64,000 nt of DNA from assembly GCA_020725555.1 (NCBI GenBank), contig DYEU01000005.1, positions 1 to 64,000 of the forward strand, written 5' to 3'. The stretch is from Desulfatibacillum sp. (GTDB lineage Bacteria; Desulfobacterota; Desulfobacteria; Desulfobacterales; SpSt-501). Position numbers and translations under genes: made by a program. Below, piece by piece: positions 34,419 through 44,478 of the stretch; position 1 is the stretch's first letter, and each line of letters opens with the position of its first letter. The notes under the pieces are model-generated. The model worked only from the letters and a program-made list of their open reading frames with translations, was not told the DNA's origin and ran no database searches.

Positions 34419-35243
34419 TCAGCCGGCCTGCACCGGCCGTCCGGGAAAGAGGCGGCGCCACAGGAGCGCCCCCCCGAAGCCGGCCGCGGCGACGAGAATG
34501 ATGGTCGCCCCCGAGGTGAGATCGAGGGCGTAGGAAAGAAGGAGCCCGCTCACGGTGAAGAGGGCGCTCAAGACGCTCGCCCGCACCATCATCCCCCGGA
34601 GCGACCCGCTGAAGGACTCGGCGATGAACGGCGGGATCGTGAGGAGCGCGATCACGAGAATGAGCCCCACGACCCGGATCACGATCACGACACTCGCCGC
34701 GATCAGGGCCAGCATGAGAACGTAGAGGGCGGCCACGGGGACGCCCCGGATGCGGGCGAACTCGGGGTCGTAGGACATGGCGAGAAACCCCGGGTAGCCC
34801 GCGGCGACGACCGCGACGACCAGGGCCGCGACCGCCGCCATCTCGGCGAGCTCGGCGGCCGGGACCGCGAGGATGCTCCCGAAGAGGTAGCTCATGAGGT
34901 CGCTGCGGTAGCCCGGGGTGAGGTCGATCAGCACGACCCCCGCCGCCATCCCGACCGCCCAGATCACCCCCACCACGGCGTCCGCCCGGTGCCGCGCGCG
35001 GAGCGTGACCGCAGCCATGGCGGCGGCGGCGGCGAGCGCGACCCCGAGGGTCCCGGCCAGGAAGGGCCAGCCCAGGAAGATCGCCAGGCCGATGCCGCCG
35101 TAGGCCGCGTGCGCGATCCCGCCCGCCAGGAAAACGATCCGGTTCACCACCACGAGCGTGCCGATCACGCCGCAGACCAGGCTCACGAGCAGCCCGGCGA
35201 GGAGCGCATGGCGCATGAACTCCATCTGCAGGGCATCGATCAT
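34419..35243 (-). CDS. znuB: Zinc ABC transporter permease
   Basis: A 274-residue membrane protein of the ABC-3 family with about eight hydrophobic helices. The cytoplasmic coupling segment is around AMSYDPEFARIRGVP, and VIRVVGLILVIALLTIPP is the most conserved stretch of the family. It forms the channel for zinc (or manganese) delivered by ZnuA. Its ATG lies one base after the znuC stop. A 35-base gap separates it from zur. Confidence 0.92.
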   Translation of the reverse strand: MIDALQMEFMRHALLAGLLVSLVCGVIGTLVVVNRIVFLAGGIAHAAYGGIGLAIFLGWPFLAGTLGVALAAAAAMAAVTLRARHRADAVVGVIWAVGMAAGVVLIDLTPGYRSDLMSYLFGSILAVPAAELAEMAAVAALVVAVVAAGYPGFLAMSYDPEFARIRGVPVAALYVLMLALIAASVVIVIRVVGLILVIALLTIPPFIAESFSGSLRGMMVRASVLSALFTVSGLLLSYALDLTSGATIILVAAAGFGGALLWRRLFPGRPVQAG

Positions 35244-35244
35244 C

Positions 35245-36024
35245 TCAGTCCTCCCGGTGCATCTCGAAGACCCGGTGGGGGATGCCGTGGGCCACGAGAT
35301 CGACGGGGCAGCGGTAGGCAGCCTCGAGCAGCTCCGGGGTGATTTCCCCCGCGTCGTGGTGGTGGAGGCGGCGGTTCACGCAGGCGACCGATTTCACCCG
35401 CGGCGAGAGCATCATCGTGTCGTGGGTCACGGCGACGATCGTCGCGCTGCGGTTGAGTTCGGCCAGGAGGTCGTAGAACTCCGCCCGGCCCTGGGCGTCG
35501 ATGCTCGCCATGGCCTCGTCGAGGAGCAGGATCTCGGGCCGCGAGACGAGCGCGCGGGCGATGAAGACCCGCTGGAGCTGCCCCCCGGAGAGCTGCCCGA
35601 TCCGTTTCCGGCGCAGCTCCCAGACGCCCATCTCCTCCATCGCCGCCCGCACGGCGGCCTCCGCCGTCGGGCTCCGCCGGAAAAACCGCCCCCCCGCGCC
35701 GAGGCTTCCCAGGCGCACGACGTCGTGCACCGAGATCGGGAAACTCCGGTTCACGTGGACGTTCTGCGGCACGTAGCCGACGCGGCGCGCCGCCCGGCGG
35801 GGCGAGGTCCCCAGGACGACGATCTCGCCCCGGCCCGGGGGCAACAGCCCGAGGATCAGCTTGAGCAGGGTCGTCTTGCCCCCGCCGTTGGGCCCGATCA
35901 GGACGAGGAAGTCCCCGCGCCGGACCCGGAGGTTCACCTCCTCGAGCACGGGGTGCCCGTCGAAGGAGAACCCCAGGCCGCGGACCTCGATGACCGTCTC
36001 GGGACTCTGCGGTTCCGGTTCCAT
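35245..36024 (-). CDS. znuC: Zinc ABC transporter ATP-binding protein
   Basis: A 259-residue ABC ATPase with Walker A GPNGGGKTTLLKL, signature LSGGQLQRVFIARAL and Walker B EILLLDEAM. It energises zinc import through ZnuB. An extended C-terminal tail with His residues (NRRLHHHDAG) may sense metal. It begins 6 bases after znuA ends and stops one base before znuB, so the three are cotranslated from one mRNA. Confidence 0.93.
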   Translation of the reverse strand: MEPEPQSPETVIEVRGLGFSFDGHPVLEEVNLRVRRGDFLVLIGPNGGGKTTLLKLILGLLPPGRGEIVVLGTSPRRAARRVGYVPQNVHVNRSFPISVHDVVRLGSLGAGGRFFRRSPTAEAAVRAAMEEMGVWELRRKRIGQLSGGQLQRVFIARALVSRPEILLLDEAMASIDAQGRAEFYDLLAELNRSATIVAVTHDTMMLSPRVKSVACVNRRLHHHDAGEITPELLEAAYRCPVDLVAHGIPHRVFEMHRED

Positions 36025-36030
36025 CGCGCC

Positions 36031-36990
36031 TCAGGGCAGGGCCTCGCGCAGGCGCCGGGCCGCCCGCCTCAGGTTCTGCGCCCAGTCGGCGGCCAGCGGA
36101 TCGACGGGGATCACCGCGCCGTCGATCCCGCGCGCCACCGCCTCGGCGCTGCGCGTCGAGAACTGCGGCTGGACGAAGACCGCGCGGATGCCCTCCCGGC
36201 GGGCGAAGCGGATCAGCTCCTCGAGCCGGGCGGGCTTGGGTTCCTTGCCCTCGATCTCGATCGCCCGCTGCTCGAGCCCGTAGTCGCGGGCGAAGTAGCC
36301 CCAGGAGGGGTGAAACACGAGGAAACGCGAGCCCTCTTTGCCGGCGAAGAGCGCGCGCAGCTCGGCGTCCAGGGCGTCGATCTCCTCGAGAAACGCCGCA
36401 TGGCCCGCTTCATAGCGCGCGCGGTGCTCGGGATCAACCGCGATCAGCCCGTCGCGGATGTGGCCGGCCTGCACCCGGACGAGGGCGGGGGAAAGCCAGA
36501 TGTGGGGGTCGAGCCCCTCCCCGTGGGCATGGCCATGCTTGTGCGCGTGGTCGTGGGCAGGGCGTTTGCCCCCCTGCGCGCGGGTCCGGCCCGCGTCCGC
36601 CTCCCGCGCGGGCGTCTTGAGATCATCGTGGGCCGGCAGCGGGATCTTCTCGATCCCCCGGTCGGTGGGCACGATGCGCATGGCGGGGTTCGCGGCCGCG
36701 ATCTTCTCCATCCAGGCGGCCTCGAAATCGATCCCCACGGAGAAGTAGACCGCGGCGCGGGAAAGCGCGGCCATCACCCGCGGCTTGGGCTCCCAGGTGT
36801 GCGGGTCCGCGCCCGCGGGCACGAGCACCGCGACCGCGACGCGCTCCCCGCCGATTCGTTCCACGAAGTAACGCTGCGGCTCGATGCTCACGAAGGCGGT
36901 GAGCGGGGCGCCCCCCGCCGCGGCCCCCTCGAAGCCGAAGGCGAACAGGCAGGCGGCCGTCGCCGCAAGACGTTGAATCCGGTGTTTCAT
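36031..36990 (-). CDS. znuA: Zinc-binding periplasmic protein of the ABC transporter
   Basis: A 319-residue cluster A-I solute-binding protein with an N-terminal signal peptide. Metal ligands are expected at GADPHTWEPKP, at DPHIWLSP after the loop, and at LVFHPSWGYFARDYG. Between the first two lies a flexible acidic/histidine loop (HDHAHKHGHAHGEG), the hallmark of zinc-specific ZnuA proteins. It captures zinc in the periplasm for ZnuBC. It is the first gene of the operon; a palindrome about 95-110 bases before the start probably binds Zur. Confidence 0.93.
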   Translation of the reverse strand: MKHRIQRLAATAACLFAFGFEGAAAGGAPLTAFVSIEPQRYFVERIGGERVAVAVLVPAGADPHTWEPKPRVMAALSRAAVYFSVGIDFEAAWMEKIAAANPAMRIVPTDRGIEKIPLPAHDDLKTPAREADAGRTRAQGGKRPAHDHAHKHGHAHGEGLDPHIWLSPALVRVQAGHIRDGLIAVDPEHRARYEAGHAAFLEEIDALDAELRALFAGKEGSRFLVFHPSWGYFARDYGLEQRAIEIEGKEPKPARLEELIRFARREGIRAVFVQPQFSTRSAEAVARGIDGAVIPVDPLAADWAQNLRRAARRLREALP

Positions 36991-37083
36991 GGCTCCCTCC
37001 GCGGCAGCGTTTTGCCATTCGGTTGCATCCCCGACTCAAGCGCTGGAGTGCGGTTTATGATCGAATCCGGGAAACTCGGCGCC

Positions 37084-37098
37084 TGCAACTATGTTGCA
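37084..37098 (-). promoter_or_regulatory. Candidate Zur operator upstream of znuA
   Basis: TGCAAC-TAT-GTTGCA is a perfect inverted repeat with 6-base arms. A second GTTGCAT half-site lies at 37022-37028, closer to znuA. The position in the znuA upstream region and the zur gene in the same operon suggest zinc-dependent repression. The exact Zur motif of this lineage was not checked. Confidence 0.6.
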
Positions 37099-37154
37099 TA
37101 AGGGGGCCGTTGTCAACCGCCTCGAGGCGGGGGCGTCCGGAGAGGGGCTTTGCT

Positions 37155-38543
37155 TCAGGATTTGAGGAGCTTCATCCCCTCGCGGGTGTCCTTCACGGTG
37201 TAGCCGAGCTTCTGGATCGCGGCGCGCAGCCGGTCCGCCTCGGCCCAGTCTTTCGCCTCCCGCGCGGCCTTGCGCGCCGCAACCAGCCGCCGCACGTCCT
37301 CGGGCAGCTCCTCCGGCCGGTCGAGGCGGTCGAGATCGAGCCCCAGCACGCGATCGAAATCGAGCACCGTCGCGCGCTTCACGGCGGGGGGGAGGTCGCT
37401 TTTCAGCAGCTCCTGCACCACGGCCATGGCCCGCGGCATGTTGAGGTCGTCGTTCACCTCCTGCAGGAACTTCTCGCGGAAGGAGGCGTCGGCTGCGGCC
37501 CCCGGCGCTCCGGGGCCGAGGTCGCGCACCTGGTTGTGGAGGTGCTCGAGCCCGCCGCGGGCCGCCTCCATCGAGGCTTCGCTGTACTCCATGGGCTTGC
37601 GGTAGTGGGAGAGAAAGGCGGCGAAGCGGAAGGCGAGCGGCGGGATGCCCTTGCGGACGAGGGCGTTTTCCAGGGTGAGGAAGTTTTCCTCGCTCTTGGC
37701 CATCTTTTTTCCGCCCTGGATGTTGAGGAAGGCGCCGTGCATCCAGAACCGGAAGAAGGGCTTTCCCGTCGCCGCCTCGGACTGGGCGATCTCGTTGGTG
37801 TGGTGGATGTCGATGTGGTCGATCCCGCCGCAGTGGATGTCGAGCCGCTCCCCCAGGTATTTCAGGCTCATCGCCGAGCACTCGATGTGCCAGCCCGGGA
37901 ACCCCCTCCCCCAGGGCGAATCCCACTCCATCTGCCGCTTCACCCCGGGGGGCGAGAATTTCCAGAGCGCGAAATCGGTCGGGTTGCGCTTCTCGGGGTT
38001 CCTCTCCACCCGCGCCCCCTCGCGCAGCGCCTCGAGGTTCTGGCTCGACAGGCGTCCGTACTCGGGAAACCGCGCGGTGTCGAAGTAGATCCCGTCGCTC
38101 GTGCGGTAGGTGAAGCCCTTGTCCTCGAGGACGCGGATGAGGGCGATCTGCTCGGGGATGTTCTCCGTCGCCCGGCACCAGACCGTGGGCTCGAGGATGT
38201 TCAGCCGCGCCATGTCCTCGCGGAAGGCGCGCGTGTAGAACGCGGCGATCTCCCAGGCGCTCTTGCCCTCCCGGCGCGAGCCGGCCTCGATCTTGTCCTC
38301 GCCGAGGTCGCGGTCGCCGGTCAGGTGCCCCACGTCGGTGATGTTCATCACGTGGCGCACGCGGAACCCGTTGTAGAGGAGCACACGCTTGAGCACGTCC
38401 TCGAAGAGGAAGGTGCGCAGGTTGCCGAGATGGGCGTAGTTGTAGACCGTCGGCCCGCAGGTGTAGAGGCCGACCTCGTCCGGGAAGAGCGGGGCGAAAG
38501 GCTCCTTGCTCCGGGTGCGCGTGTTGTAGAGAAGAAGCGGCAT
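37155..38543 (-). CDS. cysS: Cysteinyl-tRNA synthetase
   Basis: Class Ia aminoacyl-tRNA synthetase of 462 residues. The HIGH-type motif is AHLGN in [13 protein letters not shown], the KMSKS-type loop is KKMAKSEEN, and Cys29 of TCGPTVY plus CSAMSLKYL and [13 protein letters not shown] supply the zinc ligands that select cysteine. The length and domain order are standard. The gene starts 17 bases after the phasin-like gene and is the last of a three-gene minus-strand unit. It also provides the upstream border of the znuA regulatory region. Confidence 0.97.
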   Translation of the reverse strand: MPLLLYNTRTRSKEPFAPLFPDEVGLYTCGPTVYNYAHLGNLRTFLFEDVLKRVLLYNGFRVRHVMNITDVGHLTGDRDLGEDKIEAGSRREGKSAWEIAAFYTRAFREDMARLNILEPTVWCRATENIPEQIALIRVLEDKGFTYRTSDGIYFDTARFPEYGRLSSQNLEALREGARVERNPEKRNPTDFALWKFSPPGVKRQMEWDSPWGRGFPGWHIECSAMSLKYLGERLDIHCGGIDHIDIHHTNEIAQSEAATGKPFFRFWMHGAFLNIQGGKKMAKSEENFLTLENALVRKGIPPLAFRFAAFLSHYRKPMEYSEASMEAARGGLEHLHNQVRDLGPGAPGAAADASFREKFLQEVNDDLNMPRAMAVVQELLKSDLPPAVKRATVLDFDRVLGLDLDRLDRPEELPEDVRRLVAARKAAREAKDWAEADRLRAAIQKLGYTVKDTREGMKLLKS

Positions 38544-38560
38544 GCGGGCGGCGCGTGGCT

Positions 38561-38926
38561 TCAGGAGGACTTCTTCGCCCCGGCGCGGGGGCGGGCCGCG
38601 GAGGGTTTCCGGGAAGCGGGGGCCGGCCGGGCGGCCTGGAGCTGCTTCTTGAGCTGCTGGATTTCGCGCTGCAACCCCTTCACGTCCTCGCGCGTGGCGA
38701 CGTCGGCCTTGCGCAGCACCTCCTTCGCCAGACGGTTCACCCGCTTCTCGAGGCCCTGCTGCGCCCGGTCGTAGGCCTCCCGCAGGCTCTTCAGGAACTG
38801 TCCCGCCTCCGCCTCCGAAAGCCGGGATTTGCGGGCGATCTCGCGGCCGGCGGCCTCGACCTCGCGCCAGGTCTTGAGCGCAAGGCCCACGCCGGTGTTC
38901 AACGCCTTCTTGAGGGACTCGATCAT
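38561..38926 (-). CDS. Phasin-like coiled-coil protein
   Basis: A 121-residue hydrophilic, helical protein. [20 protein letters not shown] and the following heptad-rich region ([31 protein letters not shown]) resemble small phasin-family or polyhydroxyalkanoate-granule-associated proteins. The tail is Ala/Pro/Lys-rich and probably disordered. It lies between an acyl-CoA dehydrogenase gene (41 bases upstream) and cysS (17 bases downstream). No polyhydroxyalkanoate synthase is in the window, so granule binding is not supported by context. Confidence 0.6.
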   Translation of the reverse strand: MIESLKKALNTGVGLALKTWREVEAAGREIARKSRLSEAEAGQFLKSLREAYDRAQQGLEKRVNRLAKEVLRKADVATREDVKGLQREIQQLKKQLQAARPAPASRKPSAARPRAGAKKSS

Positions 38927-38967
38927 CGTCTCTTCTTCCTTTCTCCGCCCTCTGCGGCGGGGGAGGC

Positions 38968-40122
<1,155 letters not shown>

Positions 40123-40290
40123 GGCGATCCTCCGGTGGCGGAAGGGGCGGCAAGCGCCGGCAGCGGGGCCGGGGGCCCCCGAAGCCTTTTGGGGGCCGCG
40201 GGAGGCCTTGGCGGATGCGGCGTATTTCCGCGAAGCGCTTACCACAAGGCCGGGGGGGTTTGCAAGGCGCGGCGGGCGCGGGCGATCGCC

Positions 40291-40319
40291 TTGACTGGGC
40301 CCCCGTTCTGCCCTAAAGC
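40291..40319 (+). promoter_or_regulatory. Possible promoter of the cooC-to-desulfurase operon
   Basis: TTGACT (40291-40296) and TAAAGC (40314-40319) are 17 bases apart in the 256-base divergent region. The -10 hexamer is weak. The leader to cooC would be about 55 bases. Confidence 0.4.
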
Positions 40320-40378
40320 AAAAGCACACGGCGCGGCCTCAACCCCCGCCGGACTCCCCGCAAGCGAGACCTTCTCCG

Positions 40379-41128
40379 ATGGCCTTCCAGATCGCCATGG
40401 CCGGCAAGGGCGGAACCGGCAAGACCACCCTCGCCGGGCTCTTGATCCGTTACCTGATCTCCCGCAACCGCAAGCCGATCCTCGCCGTCGACGCCGACAG
40501 CAACGCCAACCTGAACGAGGTGCTCGGCGTCCCGCTCGCGGAGACGGTGGGCGAGGCGCGCGAAGACATGAAGCGCGGCCAGGTCCCGAGCGGCATGACC
40601 AAGGACCTCTTCCTCGAGATGAAGCTCGGCCAGGCCGTGGTCGAGGCCGGGGACTTCGACCTGATCGCCATGGGGCGGCCGGAGGGCCCCGGCTGCTACT
40701 GCGCGGCGAACGCGATCCTGGTCACCTGCCTCGAGAAGCTCGTCGCGAACTACCCCTGGGTGGTCATGGACAACGAGGCCGGCATGGAGCACATCAGCCG
40801 GCTGACCACGAAGAACGTCGACACGCTCCTCGTGGTCTCGGACTCCTCGCGGCGGGGCCTCGAGGCGGCCCTGCGCATCGCCCGGCTCGCCCGGGAGCTG
40901 AACATCGGGGTGGGGGAAAGCCACCTCATCGTCAACCGCGCCCAGGAGCCCCCCGCCGAGGACGCCTTGCGGCCGCTGCTCGAGGCCGGCCTGCGCTTCG
41001 CCGGCACCGTCCCCGAGGACCGCCGCATCACCGAGTCCGACGCCCGGGGCCGGCCGATCTTCGATCTTCCCGCAGACGCCCCGTCGCTGCGGGCGGCGGT
41101 GGCGATCTTCGAGCGCCTGTTCCCCTGA
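40379..41128 (+). CDS. cooC: CooC-like nickel-insertion ATPase
   Basis: A 249-residue MinD/NifH-family ATPase with the deviant P-loop MAGKGGTGKTTLAG and the CooC-specific metal-binding Cys-x-Cys in EGPGCYCAANAI. CooC proteins dimerise and load nickel into carbon monoxide dehydrogenase or acetyl-CoA synthase. No CODH/ACS gene is in the window, so the client is elsewhere or different. It starts a plus-strand run of seven genes ending with a cysteine desulfurase. No strong ribosome site precedes the ATG. Confidence 0.87.
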   Translation: MAFQIAMAGKGGTGKTTLAGLLIRYLISRNRKPILAVDADSNANLNEVLGVPLAETVGEAREDMKRGQVPSGMTKDLFLEMKLGQAVVEAGDFDLIAMGRPEGPGCYCAANAILVTCLEKLVANYPWVVMDNEAGMEHISRLTTKNVDTLLVVSDSSRRGLEAALRIARLARELNIGVGESHLIVNRAQEPPAEDALRPLLEAGLRFAGTVPEDRRITESDARGRPIFDLPADAPSLRAAVAIFERLFP

Positions 41129-41192
41129 AGCCCTCGCGGATGAGCCCGAACCGCCGGGACGGGGGAGGCCGCTTGGGCGACAAGGAAGACCC

Positions 41193-42143
41193 ATGAGACG
41201 CACCGGCTTGGTCTACGACGAGCGCTTCCTGCGGCACCGGACCGGCCCCTACCACCCCGAAATCCCCGAGCGGCTCACCGCCGTGATGCAGGGGATCGCG
41301 GAAGGCGGGCTGCTCGACCGCCTGGTGCGCATCCCCGCGGCCCCGGCGGAGCTCGCCTGGGTGCACGCCGTCCACAGCCCGGAGTACGTGCGGCGCTTCG
41401 AGGCGGCCTGCCGCAAGGGGGAGACCCTCTTCGACTCGCCCGACAACCAGATGTGCCGCGAGACCTACGAGGTGGCCCTCCTCGCCGCGGGGGGGGTGAT
41501 CGCCGCCTGCCACGAGGTGCTGGAAGGCCGACTCGACAACGCCTTCTGCGCCGTCCGTCCCCCCGGCCACCACGCCGAGGCGAACCGCGCCATGGGGTTC
41601 TGCTATTTCAACAACGTCGCCATCGCCGCGCGCTACCTCCAGCGGCGCTTCGGCGTCGAGCGCATCGGCATCGTCGACTTCGACGTCCATCACGGCAACG
41701 GCACCCAGCACATCTTCGAGGACGACCCGCAGGTTTATTACTACAGCATCCACCAGCACCCCTCCTTCGCCTACCCGGGCACCGGCCGCGAGTTCGAATA
41801 CGGCCGCGGCGGCGGCTACGGTTACACGAAGAACTCGCCCGCCCTGCCCGGCCAGGGCGACGAGGAGTACCGCCGGCTGATCGAGCGCGACCTCCTGCCG
41901 GCCTTCGCGGAGTTCCGGCCCCAGGTCATCCTGGTCTCGGCCGGCTTCGACGGCCACCGCGACGACGACATGTCCGACATTGCCCTCTCGACGGAGGGCT
42001 ACACCTGGATCATCGAGCGCATCCTCGAGCTGGCCGCGGCGCACAGCGGGCACCGCCTCGTCTCGGTGCTCGAAGGCGGCTACTGCCTCGCCCGGCTGCC
42101 CGAGCTCGCCCGCAACCACGTGCAGGCCCTGCTGGGGGGCTGA
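41193..42143 (+). CDS. Histone deacetylase family protein (AcuC type)
   Basis: A 316-residue zinc-dependent deacetylase. The active-site signatures are complete: RPPGHHAE (catalytic His126/His127), VDFDVHHGNGTQ (zinc ligands near Asp164 and His166) and SAGFDGHRDD (third zinc ligand). Bacterial members such as AcuC remove acetyl groups from acetyl-CoA synthetase and other lysines. The gene follows cooC by 64 bases and precedes a CBS protein by 33, reproducing the AcuC-AcuB pairing of other bacteria. Confidence 0.93.
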   Translation: MRRTGLVYDERFLRHRTGPYHPEIPERLTAVMQGIAEGGLLDRLVRIPAAPAELAWVHAVHSPEYVRRFEAACRKGETLFDSPDNQMCRETYEVALLAAGGVIAACHEVLEGRLDNAFCAVRPPGHHAEANRAMGFCYFNNVAIAARYLQRRFGVERIGIVDFDVHHGNGTQHIFEDDPQVYYYSIHQHPSFAYPGTGREFEYGRGGGYGYTKNSPALPGQGDEEYRRLIERDLLPAFAEFRPQVILVSAGFDGHRDDDMSDIALSTEGYTWIIERILELAAAHSGHRLVSVLEGGYCLARLPELARNHVQALLGG

Positions 42144-42176
42144 AGGGGTGAATTCCATCGCATCGAGGGGGAGACC

Positions 42177-42878
42177 ATGTTCGTCAGCCGATCCATGACC
42201 CGGGGGGTCGTCACCGCCGCCCCGGAGACATCCCTGTTCGACCTCCAGGAACTCATGGCCGCCCACCGCATCCGGCACATCCCCATCGTGGACGGGGAGA
42301 GAAAGGTGGTCGGGATCGTCAGCGACCGCGACATCCGCAGCGCGCTGCCCTTCCGGTTCTTCAAGGAGGGCCTCCGCGAGGAGGAGCGGGTGAAGTTCCA
42401 GGACATCCGCGCGCGGGATATCATGACCTCGCCGGTGATCACGATCTCGCCCGGCTACACGATCCAGGACGCGCTGCTCATGATCCAGAACGCCAAGGTG
42501 GGGGCCCTCCCGGTCGTGGACGAGGAGGGCCGGCTGCGCGGGATCCTCTCGGTGCGCGACCTGCTGCGGGCCTTCATCAATGTGCTCGGCATCGGCGAGC
42601 CCGGGACCCTGCTGTGCATCCTCGTGGAGGAGAAGGTCGGGCAGCTCAAGAAGATCGTCGATGCGATCACCGAGATGGGCATCTCCTTCGGCAGCGTGCT
42701 CGTCGCCCGCTACTGGGAAGAGGACAAGCGCGCCGTCTTTCCCTACCTGCTCACCCAGAACGTGGCCCCGGTGAAGAAAAAACTGGCCGAAATGGGCTAC
42801 ACGCTGATCGACCCCATGCAGTGGTATCTCGACCGGCTGCCGGAAGAGGAAAATCCGTCCGCCCCGCCCCGCCCATGA
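42177..42878 (+). CDS. CBS-domain pair with C-terminal ACT-like region (AcuB type)
   Basis: A 233-residue regulatory protein. Two CBS motifs (residues 5-60 with HIRHIPIVDGERKVVGIVSD, and 80-135 with KVGALPVVDEEGRLRGILSV) form a nucleotide-binding Bateman module. The rest (LLCILVEEKVGQLKKIVDAI onward) looks ACT-like. AcuB-type proteins sense adenosine nucleotides and accompany AcuC deacetylases. Its stop overlaps the start of the methyltransferase gene as ATGA, implying coupling. Confidence 0.85.
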   Translation: MFVSRSMTRGVVTAAPETSLFDLQELMAAHRIRHIPIVDGERKVVGIVSDRDIRSALPFRFFKEGLREEERVKFQDIRARDIMTSPVITISPGYTIQDALLMIQNAKVGALPVVDEEGRLRGILSVRDLLRAFINVLGIGEPGTLLCILVEEKVGQLKKIVDAITEMGISFGSVLVARYWEEDKRAVFPYLLTQNVAPVKKKLAEMGYTLIDPMQWYLDRLPEEENPSAPPRP

Positions 42879-43744
42879 ACCGCGGTACCGCCTGCCCGTA
42901 CGGGGAACTCCACATCTACGAAATCGCCGGCCGGCCGCCGGCTTTCGCCGAGCCGCAAGCGGAAGGCTTCCTCGGCGGCTGGTGCGAGGAGGACGCCTGC
43001 TTTTTCTTCTTCTCCGCACCCGCCGCGGGCGAGATGGCGGAGTTTCTCTCCCGGCACCCCGGCCTGCGCCTGCGCGACACCCACCGCATGGCTTACGCCG
43101 ACTGGCAGGGAGGCCCCCCGGAGCCCTTCCGCGTCGGCCGCTTCCGCTTCCTGCCCCCCTGGCACGAGGCGGAGGGGGCGGGCCCGGGGGAGGACCCCCC
43201 GCTCCTTCTCGACCCGGGCCTGGTCTTCGGCAACGGCCGCCACCCCACGACGCGCGACTGCCTTAAGGCGCTCGAGGCCGCCGCCCGGGAATCCCCGCCG
43301 GGCCGCGTTCTCGACCTGGGTACGGGGACCGGGGTGCTCGCGCTCGCCGCCGCCTCCCTCGGCGGCCGCGTGCTCGCCGTCGACGCCAACGTCCTCGCCG
43401 CGCGGACGGCCCGCCGCAACGTGCGTCTGAACGGCCTCGAACACCGCGTCCTCGTCGTCGCCGGGCGGGCCGAGGATTTCGCCGGGACCGCCGCCGACCT
43501 CGCGCTCGCCAACCTGAACGGCGGCGTGCTCCTCGGGTTGCTTGCGGACTCCGCCTGGCGGCGCACGCCGCGGTGGGTCCTCTCGGGGCTGTTGCGCGGG
43601 GAGGTGCGGGAAGTGCGCCGCCGGCTCGGCTTGGCCGGCTACCTCGTCGAGGAGGCCTGGGTCCACGAGGGCCTCTGGCACACGCTCCTCGCCCGCAGGG
43701 CCCAGGAGCGCCCGCTTCCGGAGGAGGCCCCATGCAGGAGCTGA
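42875..43744 (+). CDS. PrmA-like 50S ribosomal protein L11 methyltransferase
   Basis: A 289-residue SAM-dependent methyltransferase. Residues 110-125 have the PrmA-specific FGNGRHPTTRDCLKAL, followed by the SAM-binding motif VLDLGTGTGVLALAAAS and ADLALANLNGGVLLGLL. The N-terminal half is a divergent substrate-recognition domain, less similar to standard PrmA, so a target other than L11 is possible. ATG 42875 overlaps the CBS gene stop (ATGA). Its end overlaps the sirtuin start by 13 bases. Its place between two lysine deacetylases is intriguing because PrmA methylates lysines. Confidence 0.8.
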   Translation: MNRGTACPYGELHIYEIAGRPPAFAEPQAEGFLGGWCEEDACFFFFSAPAAGEMAEFLSRHPGLRLRDTHRMAYADWQGGPPEPFRVGRFRFLPPWHEAEGAGPGEDPPLLLDPGLVFGNGRHPTTRDCLKALEAAARESPPGRVLDLGTGTGVLALAAASLGGRVLAVDANVLAARTARRNVRLNGLEHRVLVVAGRAEDFAGTAADLALANLNGGVLLGLLADSAWRRTPRWVLSGLLRGEVREVRRRLGLAGYLVEEAWVHEGLWHTLLARRAQERPLPEEAPCRS

Positions 43745-44478
43745 TCGCCCGGGCCGTCGAACGGCTGCGGGGGGCGAGACGCGCGGTCGCCCTCACCGGG
43801 GCCGGCATCTCGATCGCCAGCGGCATCCCCCCCTTCCGCGGCAAGGGGGGCCTGTGGGAAAGCTACGACCCGATGGAGATCGCGAGCATCGAGGCCCTGC
43901 TCGCCGACCCCGCCCGGGTCTGGAAGGTGCTCGTCAAGGACCTCAAGGCGGTCATCGAGCGCGCGCGGCCGAACGCCGGGCACCTGGGGCTGGCCCGGCT
44001 CGAGGCGCTCGGCATCCTCGCAACCGTCATCACCCAGAACATCGACGGCCTCCACCAGAAGGCCGGCAACACGGACGTGATCGAGTTCCACGGCACCTTC
44101 GCCTGGCAGCGGTGCATGGGCTGCGGGGCGCGGATCGAGACGCACCGCGTGGACGACTCCGTGCTGCCCCCGCGCTGCGCCTGCGGCGGCGTCCTCCGGC
44201 CGGACGCCGTCTTCTTCGGCGAGATGATCCCGATCGAGGCCCTCGTCCGCGCGCGCGAGGCGGCCGAGCGCTGCGACGTCATGCTCGTGGTCGGCACCTC
44301 GGCCGTGGTCCAGCCTGCGGCGAGCGTGCCCGTGATCGCCCGGCAACGCGGCGCGGCGGTGATCGAGATCAACCCGGAGCCGACCCCGCTCACCGGGGTC
44401 GTGAGCGAGCTTCGGCTCCCCGCCGCGGCCGACGAGGTCCTGCCCCTGCTCCTTGCGGAGCTGGAGAGCCGACGGTGA
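43732..44478 (+). CDS. cobB: NAD-dependent protein deacylase (sirtuin)
   Basis: A 248-residue sirtuin that removes acyl groups from lysine using NAD+. The NAD-binding GAGISIASGIPPFRG is at residues 23-37, TQNIDGLH near 101, the catalytic His120 in EFHGT, and the structural zinc cysteines at 128, 131, 149 and 151 (CMGC, CAC). The FFGE motif follows. It is the second deacetylase in this operon, mechanistically unrelated to the zinc enzyme at 41193. GTGA overlap couples it to the downstream RACo-like gene. Confidence 0.95.
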   Translation: MQELIARAVERLRGARRAVALTGAGISIASGIPPFRGKGGLWESYDPMEIASIEALLADPARVWKVLVKDLKAVIERARPNAGHLGLARLEALGILATVITQNIDGLHQKAGNTDVIEFHGTFAWQRCMGCGARIETHRVDDSVLPPRCACGGVLRPDAVFFGEMIPIEALVRAREAAERCDVMLVVGTSAVVQPAASVPVIARQRGAAVIEINPEPTPLTGVVSELRLPAAADEVLPLLLAELESRR

